In this document: positions 18,871 through 26,347 of the stretch, one piece after another
How the letters are laid out: each line of letters opens with the position of its first letter
Position numbering within the stretch: the stretch's first letter is position 1
Assembly: GCA_905216025.1 (NCBI GenBank)
Contig: CAJMSE010000003.1
Location: 1 to 64,000, forward strand
Length of the DNA: 64,000 nucleotides
DNA from: an uncultured bacterium
GTDB taxonomy: Bacteria; Bacteroidota; Bacteroidia; Bacteroidales; Bacteroidaceae
Reading direction: 5' to 3'
The notes under the pieces: generated by a model
Told to the model about the DNA's origin: nothing
The model's database searches: none
The model's input: the letters and a program-made list of their open reading frames with translations, nothing else
Translations under genes and position numbers: made by a program

Positions 18871-19985
18871 ACAAGCATAACATTCATTAACACTTTGTTG
18901 CAGTTATTCTCAAAAGCCCGAAGAGTAAAGTTCTGCTTAAACTTCCGATAGCCGTCCTCCCCCATTTTCATTCTCAACTCTTTGTCGTTTAAAAGACGCT
19001 CTATACAATGAGACAAAGATTCTACATCACCTCTTTCCGATATCAATCCGTTCTCCCCGTCTTTCACTACATCAGGAATTCCACCCTCATTGGTTGTTAT
19101 TACAGGAAGCTTAAACTCCATAGCTTCAAGATTTACCAGCCCAAAGGTTTCATTATGATAATAAGTAGGAAAGACAAATACATCAGCATTTTTAAAGAAG
19201 TCATGCTTTTCATCTCCGTATTTGCGACCATGATAAACTGTTATTCTGTTTATCTTACGGTCCTCAACCTCTCTTTCAAACCGCAGGGCATCAATCTCAT
19301 CAGTCTCTCCACCAACAAAATCACAAATAAAACTATATCCCTTATCTTTCAATATCTTACATGCATCCAACAGAACAAGCACACCTTTACTCTCCAAAAG
19401 GTTTGAAAGAAACAATAAATGCGGAATCTTGTTATGCCTTTCAGATGAAGGTTCCACATCCTGAGATTCAGGTATACCATTCGGACAAATATACACATCC
19501 TGCCATTTCACATATTTCTTCACATCATCATAAAGCGCCCGTGCAAGCAGAATAACCTTGATTCCTTTGAAAAACCTACGATATAAGAAATCATCCAAAA
19601 GCCTGTCTTGCCGTGTCGACACACCTTTGTTATGATAATGCACCACGACACGGCACCCCATCCGCTTCAGCATCTGCACAACTATGAAATCTTTATAGAA
19701 AGCTCCGCCACAAGCATTCGGCGTTACATAGACAAGTTGAGGTTTCAACCGCCTCACCTCATCACGTATTTGCCGAATAAGAAAGAGATACTGCCTCAGT
19801 TTTCTTATACTGAATTTACCTATATCTGTAAGATTCCTTGCTGTGGCAAGATTTATATAATGACAATCAAACGTCTCATTAATCAAACGACTGTCATGAA
19901 TAAACTTCCCCATCATAGCGGCACCATGTACCGGAGGCGGAAGATGGAGAATGAAAAGAACTACCGGTTGATTTATATTTCCCAT
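18861..19985 (-). CDS. GT4-family glycosyltransferase
   Basis: A 374-residue GT-B fold transferase. The N-terminal acceptor domain has FILHLPPPVHGAAMMGKF. The C-terminal nucleotide-sugar domain has LFLSNLLESKGVLVLL, HGRKYGDEKHDFFKNADVF, FPTYYHNETFGLVNLEAME with the E-x7-E type region, and EGGIPDVV. I chose the ATG at 19985 (MGNINQPVVLF), which overlaps the acetyltransferase end by 13 bp; an in-frame ATG at 20045 would add 20 residues lying inside the upstream gene. The gene ends LVGG-stop exactly at a run of seven G (18864-18870). The sugar specificity is unknown. Confidence 0.88.
   Translation of the reverse strand: MGNINQPVVLFILHLPPPVHGAAMMGKFIHDSRLINETFDCHYINLATARNLTDIGKFSIRKLRQYLFLIRQIRDEVRRLKPQLVYVTPNACGGAFYKDFIVVQMLKRMGCRVVVHYHNKGVSTRQDRLLDDFLYRRFFKGIKVILLARALYDDVKKYVKWQDVYICPNGIPESQDVEPSSERHNKIPHLLFLSNLLESKGVLVLLDACKILKDKGYSFICDFVGGETDEIDALRFEREVEDRKINRITVYHGRKYGDEKHDFFKNADVFVFPTYYHNETFGLVNLEAMEFKLPVITTNEGGIPDVVKDGENGLISERGDVESLSHCIERLLNDKELRMKMGEDGYRKFKQNFTLRAFENNCNKVLMNVMLVGG
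18864..18870 (-). repeat. Homopolymeric G7 tract at the GT4 stop codon
   Basis: Seven C on the + strand (seven G in the coding strand), immediately before the TAA stop of the GT4 and followed by TAAAATG. With seven G the GT4 stops; with eight it would read through in frame into the GT remnant. The tract length makes slipped-strand change plausible. Confidence 0.7.
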
Positions 19986-20626
19986 GATTTTATATCCTTT
20001 ATAGATTTTGCCGGGCAACCTCCTATCACGCTGTTTGGTAAACATTTTTTACCCCCCCCGATTACAGATGTCCCTGCAGCGATAACTGTATTGGAGGGGA
20101 TACGGCAGCCTTTCAATATCAAGGACCGGCAACCTATCCATACTTTATCGCCAAAAGTAATAGCTCTATCTTCATTCATCAGCCCGTCATCACCATATAT
20201 ATAATGTGTATCAGAATCCATGACCAGACAATCCCATGAGAACTGTATATCCCGGCCAAACACGATAGACTTATAACAGTTTATTGAAGAAGATGCCGAG
20301 ATGGCAAAATTATCACCCAAACGTAATATACCGCTGTCGCCTACATATAGTTTTGACCCTCTTCCTATATGTGCAGTACCGCAGAATACCAATGTTCCAT
20401 GAACTATCAGCGATGTAGTATCTCTTTCGTCGCAAACCGGCACTTTATGAAAACCGATTCTAATCATCGCCATATTAATCTTGTCACAATCTATCTCAAT
20501 CCTACCTTTTATCCGTATTCTTGCATTCCACCTCACCCATACAGGCAGAAACCTTGCCTTTCTGAAAGGAAGATATCTGAAGTTAAACCAAAAGGTCTTA
20601 GACAATGAAAGTATCTTATCTACCAT
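19973..20626 (-). CDS. Hexapeptide-repeat (WbbJ/LacA-type) acyltransferase
   Basis: A 217-residue left-handed beta-helix acetyltransferase, probably O-acetylating a sugar of the surface polysaccharide. Imperfect hexapeptide repeats run from about residue 65. The catalytic and helix end landmarks are DSDTHYIYGDDGL, GDKVWIGCRSLILKGCRIPSNTVIAAGTSV and GGCPAKSIKDI. The frame passes through eight G (20052-20059), giving GGG at about 190-192 in a loop. It is in frame at this length. A loss or gain of one G would remove the last 20-25 residues, including the conserved GGxPAK end. Confidence 0.88.
   Translation of the reverse strand: MVDKILSLSKTFWFNFRYLPFRKARFLPVWVRWNARIRIKGRIEIDCDKINMAMIRIGFHKVPVCDERDTTSLIVHGTLVFCGTAHIGRGSKLYVGDSGILRLGDNFAISASSSINCYKSIVFGRDIQFSWDCLVMDSDTHYIYGDDGLMNEDRAITFGDKVWIGCRSLILKGCRIPSNTVIAAGTSVIGGGKKCLPNSVIGGCPAKSIKDIKSWEI
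20052..20059 (-). repeat. Homopolymeric G8 tract in the acetyltransferase gene
   Basis: Eight G on the coding strand in the context AATCGGGGGGGGTAAAA. It is in frame now. Seven G would give a short altered tail and a stop; nine G would give an immediate TAA. The context matches the tract at 21363-21369, which is on the other strand. Confidence 0.7.
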
Positions 20627-20665
20627 TATCTCCTATTTCTTATAAACATGAACATTCAATGAACA

Positions 20666-21543
20666 TCACCAATAGCATCCGCCTTCAACGTTATGTAACC
20701 CCGCAGGACTCTCATCCCTTGACGGTGACACCCAATACTCATTATATAATGACAGGTTATTCCAGCGTTTACCCTTTATTCCGAATAAAAGTTGGAGCGC
20801 TCCACCGACATGTACGGCCTTCTTCCCTATGCGCTTACAATATGCAGCCAAAGGAAATCCATAAGCTCCACAACCTATCAGGGCTATATCAAAATCGCAA
20901 CGGTCTATCTCTTCCTCCATCCAAGCCAACGCATCAAACCAATTCGCAAATGATGTCTGATTCCCTGCAATAGACTGAACGGCCTTTATCGTCTTTAACG
21001 ATTCGAATTCAGGCAATATATCGGGTGTCTTGAAAATCCTGGTTCTGTTTTGTTTATACTGATTCTTTATCGTCTCTGCAAACGGATGGACCACCAGGAC
21101 CTTCTTGCCCTTCAATGCCATTGTCCATAAGAAACTGCTATTCTCATGTGGCTGCAAATCCATAAGACCAATACGATAAACTTCCGGCATTCTCTTCCTG
21201 AAGAAGATTTCTTCCGGCCGCCATGAAGCAAGAATATCAACATCTGCCATATCACGCAGCATCAAATCCTTAAACCGTTCCAGCATCAAGTCGTTTACAG
21301 GAAAGAAACCTGCATTCTGCCCCATATGCCTATACACATACTTTTCTAAACAAATGTTAATCGGGGGGGTAAAATTCCATATAAGACAGCCTTTATCTCA
21401 ACCGCACCAAAGCGGGCTATCATTATCGGCTCATCAGATTCCAGCGCCGCACATATCCTTTCCTGTACCTCTAAACCTGTATGACGCGGTAAAAACATGT
21501 CACGGATACGGAATATCACTTTACGGCTTATATTGTTATTCAT
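20666..21543 (-). pseudogene. GT-D-like glycosyltransferase, out of frame at a C7 tract (possible phase-OFF state)
   Basis: The gene starts with ATG at 21543, overlapping the licD stop by 8 bp, and reads MNNNISRKVIFRI through PIMIARFGAVEIKAVLYGILPP. It stops at 21346, just after a run of seven C. The rest is in the next frame, 21337-20666 (GTG start, MYRHMGQNAGFFPVND and NSSFLWTMALKGKKVLVVHPF). Adding one C joins both halves into exactly 293 codons (292 residues). The RFGAVE motif and layout resemble GT-D fold (DUF1792-like) transferases; this assignment is tentative. No other lesion is visible, which argues for a reversible OFF state or a sequencing error rather than decay. Confidence 0.72.
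21363..21369 (+). repeat. Homopolymeric G7 (coding strand C7) tract inside the GT-D-like gene
   Basis: Seven G on the + strand in the context TTAATCGGGGGGGTAAAA; the gene is on the minus strand, so it reads CCCCCCC there. The present length puts the gene out of frame by one base. A tract of eight would restore it. Confidence 0.75.
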
Positions 21544-22360
21544 GCTTTACTAAAAACTTACTATATGGTAACTCAAGGTTTATATACTCTATATGATGCG
21601 GGCGTCTTTCTTCCTCCGGAGGCATGCGCATATAATCCCCGAAAACAAGATGCAAATAATCATCTGCCCGCTCTATGCCATAGAACATATATTGTTCAAA
21701 AGGATACAGAATGAAGCTGCCGAACAGCTCTGTAGGGACGATTCCCCGCGGTGCGCCATCCATATCTGACGACAGTTTCCCGTCTGTCCGGTCAAGCAAG
21801 TCATAATGCCGGTGTATCTTACGCATAAGACTGTCCACACTATAGAAACATGCAATGAATGAAAGTACAAGCTCACGTATTGCTCCGGTGTTGAAGTGAT
21901 AACCTTTCCGTTTCAATAAAGACTGGTACAAGCGGTGCTTCCTGAACTCTCTTATGGCTTCCTTACCGTCATTTCCGGCCTTTACTATCGGGAATATATC
22001 TATAAAAATCCCTTTCGGCTTGTCTGCATCCCTATTACTTTCAAGAAATGTAGTGCGCTTGTCATAAGCCTTTATAAACGGGCAATAATAACCATCCGTC
22101 ACTCCTGCAAGGTCAAACTCTATCCATTCGTGTGACATAGAGAATGCCACCTCTATAAACCGTTTATAGTCCGGATACGGCATTCCTATATCAATATCAT
22201 CATCCCACGGTATGAACCCTCTATGCCGGACAGCTCCGATGAGCGTTCCGCCCAGCATAGTATAACGGATATTGTTGGCTATGCAAATCCCATGTATTTC
22301 ATTCATCAACACCGCAAGCCGTTGATGGAATGCGTCCCATGTTTCATCTTTCATCAGCAT
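21536..22360 (-). CDS. licD: LicD family phosphotransferase
   Basis: A 274-residue nucleotidyltransferase-fold enzyme of the LicD/fukutin family. These enzymes move a phosphorylated alcohol (phosphocholine, ribitol- or glycerol-phosphate) from its CDP form to a glycan. The diagnostic segment is TMLGGTLIGAVRHRGFIPWDDDIDIGMP near residues 34-61, with the metal-binding acidic cluster DDDID intact. Its start (ATG 22360, or 22354) overlaps the SDR end, and its end overlaps the GT-D-like start. The ISPD-like gene two genes upstream suggests a CDP-polyol donor rather than CDP-choline. Confidence 0.9.
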   Translation of the reverse strand: MLMKDETWDAFHQRLAVLMNEIHGICIANNIRYTMLGGTLIGAVRHRGFIPWDDDIDIGMPYPDYKRFIEVAFSMSHEWIEFDLAGVTDGYYCPFIKAYDKRTTFLESNRDADKPKGIFIDIFPIVKAGNDGKEAIREFRKHRLYQSLLKRKGYHFNTGAIRELVLSFIACFYSVDSLMRKIHRHYDLLDRTDGKLSSDMDGAPRGIVPTELFGSFILYPFEQYMFYGIERADDYLHLVFGDYMRMPPEEERRPHHIEYINLELPYSKFLVKHE

Positions 22361-23375
22361 TCATACTTTTTATTATCCTATCCAGCATCTTACCCAGGTC
22401 ATAATCCGGCTTCCAGCCAAGATTCCTCAGCTTCTCCGCAGACAGTCTCACCTTCGTGTCCGGAGCATAGCCCATACCGTCCTTAGGCTCACACCTGACA
22501 TTGATTGCCGGATTGAGCCTGTCCCTGATAAATTCCGCCATGCCCAAGGCCGAGATATAAGTTGATTCCGTCGCCACATTATAAGATTCTCCGGATTTTC
22601 CCTTTAAAAGGATATACAATATAGCCGACACGCAATCCGTTGTATAGCAGTAAGGACGTGCAGACTGCCCTGTTGAATGCAGGACGATATCCTCATTCTT
22701 TGATGCGAGACGACAGAATTGAGCCATTACCCTATTATCATCTTTGGACACACCAGCACCCGCAACCTGAGTAAGACGGGCGACCTTTACATTCAACCCA
22801 TATTGCACGGCATACAGATGACAAAGATGCTCCACCGCACGCTTGGCCATGGGATAGCTGCTTCTGACACTCAGGAGCTCAAGGTTTCCCTGCACATTTT
22901 CATCTACAGCAACAGAATCGTCGCCTATACAGCCGTAAACTTCCAATGAAGAAAGAAAAACAATGCCCTTTGGCCTGCATGCAATACCATATCTTAAAAT
23001 GCTCTCACTGATATGAAAAACTGCATTGAATGTCTCTACCGGATGCTCAACGAAATACTTGCTCGCGGTGGGAGCGGCACAATGAATGATATAATCCACC
23101 GGCGGGATACCGTAATCGACAGAGCTCTCCATATCACACTCTATGAAAGTAATCCTCTCCCGCTCGCTTTTCTCATAAATATCTTTGACCTTATCCATCT
23201 TTCTCACCGGAGCATATACCGTAATGCCAGCATCGAGAGCCAGCAGGCAATGCACAAGCGATGAACCGATAAGCCCTGTACTTCCGGTTATGAGTATTTT
23301 CGATCCGCGCAGACAATCCTTCAAAGCAAAGGCTGCTGCAAAATCACGGATATCTTCTTTCTGTATCTTATTCAT
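22344..23375 (-). CDS. NAD(P)-dependent epimerase/dehydratase family (extended SDR)
   Basis: A 343-residue extended short-chain dehydrogenase. The Rossmann loop GSTGLIGSSLV lies near residues 31-41. FLSSLEVYG and the catalytic YPMAKRAVEHL (Y-x3-K) near 180 are present, as is the C-terminal NLGWKPDYDLGKML seen in sugar epimerases. It starts 2 bp after the cytidylyltransferase-like gene and overlaps licD by 17 bp, so the three are tightly coupled. It may make the polyol phosphate or modify its CDP derivative; that is inference from context. Confidence 0.88.
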   Translation of the reverse strand: MNKIQKEDIRDFAAAFALKDCLRGSKILITGSTGLIGSSLVHCLLALDAGITVYAPVRKMDKVKDIYEKSERERITFIECDMESSVDYGIPPVDYIIHCAAPTASKYFVEHPVETFNAVFHISESILRYGIACRPKGIVFLSSLEVYGCIGDDSVAVDENVQGNLELLSVRSSYPMAKRAVEHLCHLYAVQYGLNVKVARLTQVAGAGVSKDDNRVMAQFCRLASKNEDIVLHSTGQSARPYCYTTDCVSAILYILLKGKSGESYNVATESTYISALGMAEFIRDRLNPAINVRCEPKDGMGYAPDTKVRLSAEKLRNLGWKPDYDLGKMLDRIIKSMNADER

Positions 23376-23377
23376 CT

Positions 23378-24103
23378 CTAAAAACCAAATATCTGCTGAT
23401 TCTCATGCAGCTCTGCCATCGCACGGAACATGAAAAAATCAGTGGGTGTCGTTATCTTTATATTCTCCATAGGTCCCATTATCGTGGAAATGCTATAACC
23501 GTAGTGTGTCATCATCGTACAACTGTCGATAAAATCACAACGCCCCTCGCTCCGTGCCATACGATGCGCCTTAATAATGTCGCGCAGCAGGAAACTTTGC
23601 GGAGCGCGTGCTATGAGCGAACAGTCTCTTTCCGGTATGGAGAGTGAGCCTCCTTCTGTTCTCACAATAAAAGTTTCTGTTGCCGGCACGCAGGTGATGC
23701 AACTGCCGGATTCTCTCACTGTCTTCAGATTGTCCGTTATTGTCTCCTCCGTTATCAGCGGGCGCACACCGTCGTGAATGAGTACAATTGCATCGTTTGC
23801 ATCATCTGCAATCTCCTCGGCGGCACAAAGACCGTTGTAAATAGATTGTTGCCCCGTCTCTCCACCTGCAACTACACGTACTACTTTGTTTATTTCAAAC
23901 TTTCTCAGCATCTTGTTGAGAAACGGAATCCAGTCTTCCAAGCATACAACGACTATCGCATCTATATCGGGATGATTGTCAAACAATTCCAATGTGTACA
24001 CTATGACAGGCTTCCCGTTAAGTTCAAGAAACTGCTTCGGCCGCGATTTCGTGTGCATCCTCTTACCGGAGCCACCGGCAAATATCAAAGCTATATTTTT
24101 CAC
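23378..24103 (-). CDS. IspD/TarI-like cytidylyltransferase (probably CDP-polyol synthesis)
   Basis: A 241-residue nucleotidyltransferase of the ISPD/TarI family. It has IFAGGSGKRM near residue 8, RPKQFLELNGKPVIVYTLELF, VLIHDGVRPLI near 128 and the C-terminal MENIKITTPTDFFMF. IspD proper makes CDP-methylerythritol for isoprenoids, while TarI makes CDP-ribitol. Its place in a polysaccharide operon beside an SDR and licD favours the CDP-polyol role. A window-based check for another ispD is not possible. Confidence 0.82.
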   Translation of the reverse strand: MKNIALIFAGGSGKRMHTKSRPKQFLELNGKPVIVYTLELFDNHPDIDAIVVVCLEDWIPFLNKMLRKFEINKVVRVVAGGETGQQSIYNGLCAAEEIADDANDAIVLIHDGVRPLITEETITDNLKTVRESGSCITCVPATETFIVRTEGGSLSIPERDCSLIARAPQSFLLRDIIKAHRMARSEGRCDFIDSCTMMTHYGYSISTIMGPMENIKITTPTDFFMFRAMAELHENQQIFGF

Positions 24104-24122
24104 TTCTGTCTGTTTTAATTAT

Positions 24123-25022
24123 TCAATAGCATCTGCGACCATAGATAAGATGAAGATGCCTCAATTCAAATAGTGTGTTGGCAATCCTTCCCAACATGGT
24201 CTTCTTCCGGCTGTAGTATATCTCGGCTTCATCAAGAAAGCGTCTTTGCTCATCCGTAAGGCCGGCGACCCGTTTTCTTATCTCATTGACAAACACAACT
24301 CTATCCTGTAATACCGACTTTCTTCTTATATGACCGATAAATACTCTTAAACGGGAGATACGTTTCTTCTTTTTCACAGATACATTATTCGAATGCTGTC
24401 TATAGTTGGTTATCGGGCGCTTCATATATTTTATGCCGCCACTGAAACATGCAAGCGCCGTAAACCAGGCGTCATGATAATGCACCTGCTCCGGAATCGG
24501 CAGGGCCAGGTCAAAGAAATCACGCCTGATCATTGTTGATGCACCTTGATAAGGTGCTATGAAAAAGAATATTCTATATGCCTTCCGCAAATCATCTTCT
24601 ATCTGCCTGTCTAAATTCTGGAGACAACTTAATGTCATTCCCATCGGCTTCCCTTCTGAATCCACAAGATCAGCATCGCCACAACATACCATCTTGTCGC
24701 CGATATTATTTATCAACAACTCTAAATGGTCCGGCAACCATACGTCATCCTGGTCGCTTAATGCTATATAGTCCGCCGTGCACAACGATATTGCCTTCTC
24801 GAAATTGCGCTTGAAGCCCATGTTACTCTCATTGCAAAAGCATTTTATCCGCTTGTCTTTCCTTGAGTATTCGGAAACAATGGAGTACGTGTCATCCGTG
24901 GAACAATCGTCGCATATTATCAATTCAAAATCCTGCTCTGTCTGATTTAATATCGAATCAAGCTGCTCCCTTATAAACCGGCCGCCATTATATGTGGCCA
25001 TTGCTATTGAAATCTTTACCAT
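24123..25022 (-). CDS. GT2 family glycosyltransferase
   Basis: A 299-residue GT-A fold transferase of the rhamnosyltransferase-like type. It has ISIAMATYNGGRFIREQLDS at the N-terminus, LIICDDCSTDDTYSI, YIALSDQDDVWLPDHL with the DxD-like metal site (about 87-102), and HYDAWFTALACF. No membrane segment is evident. It adds one sugar of the repeat unit; donor and acceptor are unknown. It lies 10 bp downstream of wzy and 19 bp upstream of the cytidylyltransferase-like gene. Confidence 0.9.
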   Translation of the reverse strand: MVKISIAMATYNGGRFIREQLDSILNQTEQDFELIICDDCSTDDTYSIVSEYSRKDKRIKCFCNESNMGFKRNFEKAISLCTADYIALSDQDDVWLPDHLELLINNIGDKMVCCGDADLVDSEGKPMGMTLSCLQNLDRQIEDDLRKAYRIFFFIAPYQGASTMIRRDFFDLALPIPEQVHYHDAWFTALACFSGGIKYMKRPITNYRQHSNNVSVKKKKRISRLRVFIGHIRRKSVLQDRVVFVNEIRKRVAGLTDEQRRFLDEAEIYYSRKKTMLGRIANTLFELRHLHLIYGRRCY

Positions 25023-25032
25023 AGTTATATGC

Positions 25033-26313
25033 TTACCTCTTTATCACACTATATTTCCTTTGCTTCATATCCTGTATCAAACGCATTAAAACGATAAACA
25101 CCAGATTATATACTATTGTTTTCTGCAAGTTATAAGAACGATATATATTCGAAGCAAAACCTATTGAATACATGTGTATGACAAATAGCATTATCATCAT
25201 GTATTCAAATGATACTTCCCGTCTTGCAAAACCTTTTCTTGCTATGCAATAAAGAAAAACACATATTAATACCGTAGGTATATAATCGAAATCTGAAATG
25301 AAATCTCCTATGAATGTATAGAAGACCTCTATATCTCTTCCGTTTTTATTGCGGTAATGCTCATTCCTCTCTTTGAATGTTGTATAAGTCTTCATGCCTG
25401 CCATATCTTTCAGGTATGAAAGGTTGACATCTCCATCAGTGTTATGCCTCCCGTTCCACATCTCATTACTAAACTTTATCGGACCTTCCGACATATACAG
25501 AAGAAACCAATTACCGACAGTATCACCGGAACTATTGCCAAACTCATTAAATCTGGAGAACGTTATTGTAAGAAATGCCAGCAAGCAAGGAATTAAACTT
25601 ATCAGAGCCCACCGCTTTATCTTTGCCTTTATCTGCTTTTCATAAAGCGGATACATCAACAACATGCAACATATCCACATGAACAGAGTCATCATTATCG
25701 TTCCACGGGAAGCCATATTTATTCCAGACAGGATATAATTGACCATACAGCATCCCATCCCAAATTTCAGATATTTAGAAACATTCTTCCTTGGAAACAG
25801 ATAGAAAAAAGCCAATGTCATGAATACCTTACCATGAACTGTAAATCCCTGAAGTTTCAAACCTATAAAAGAGTATATTTTATATATATTTGAATCATCC
25901 TCGTGAAAGCTACTGTATACCAAGGCATAGTTTTTAGGTTTTAACAATAGTATAATGTTTTCAATCAAGGGCTCTATTGACAGGATTACAAATATCCATG
26001 CAATTTTAGTTATCAGATCCGTATCAACCTTTATTTCATATACCCCCTTATTCTTTATAAAAGGATAAAGACATATCATGATTGTCATATATAAGTATAA
26101 GACAGAAACTAAAGGTATGTCTATATGAAAGCCTAAGTTTCTGAGCACGTCATAATAAAATATAGCACCGACATGGGATATCGTCATTACAATCAAAACA
26201 AATATACCTGATGTCAATGTCCGGTATTTACTATACATCCAAAGCAAAGTAAATACATACAATCCTGCATCTAAAATCAATATCTGTAAGTTTCTATCCA
26301 TATCTGAAGACAT
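25033..26313 (-). CDS. wzy: O-antigen/capsule repeat-unit polymerase (Wzy-like)
   Basis: A 426-residue polytopic membrane protein with about 10-12 hydrophobic segments and a larger hydrophilic loop (about residues 290-340, with GDVNLSYLKDMAGMKTYTTF and FYTFIGDFISDFDYIP). It has no catalytic signature, as usual for Wzy proteins. The call rests on topology, size and its place next to wzx in the operon. The composition is AT-rich, unlike the flanking housekeeping genes. Confidence 0.75.
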   Translation of the reverse strand: MSSDMDRNLQILILDAGLYVFTLLWMYSKYRTLTSGIFVLIVMTISHVGAIFYYDVLRNLGFHIDIPLVSVLYLYMTIMICLYPFIKNKGVYEIKVDTDLITKIAWIFVILSIEPLIENIILLLKPKNYALVYSSFHEDDSNIYKIYSFIGLKLQGFTVHGKVFMTLAFFYLFPRKNVSKYLKFGMGCCMVNYILSGINMASRGTIMMTLFMWICCMLLMYPLYEKQIKAKIKRWALISLIPCLLAFLTITFSRFNEFGNSSGDTVGNWFLLYMSEGPIKFSNEMWNGRHNTDGDVNLSYLKDMAGMKTYTTFKERNEHYRNKNGRDIEVFYTFIGDFISDFDYIPTVLICVFLYCIARKGFARREVSFEYMMIMLFVIHMYSIGFASNIYRSYNLQKTIVYNLVFIVLMRLIQDMKQRKYSVIKR

Positions 26314-26347
26314 ACTTTATTATCTACTGTCATATTCCCATCATCGG

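Noticed and set aside
20045..20059. ATG at 20045, just after the G8 tract, as the true GT4 start
   Set aside because: The 20 extra residues are basic and unlike the family and lie inside the acetyltransferase. The ATG at 19985 begins the conserved fold.
23378..24103. Straight call as the MEP-pathway ispD because ispE is in the same window
   Set aside because: The gene lies in a glycan operon beside an SDR and licD, and ispE is 31 kb away in another unit. The CDP-polyol role is the better reading, though not proven.
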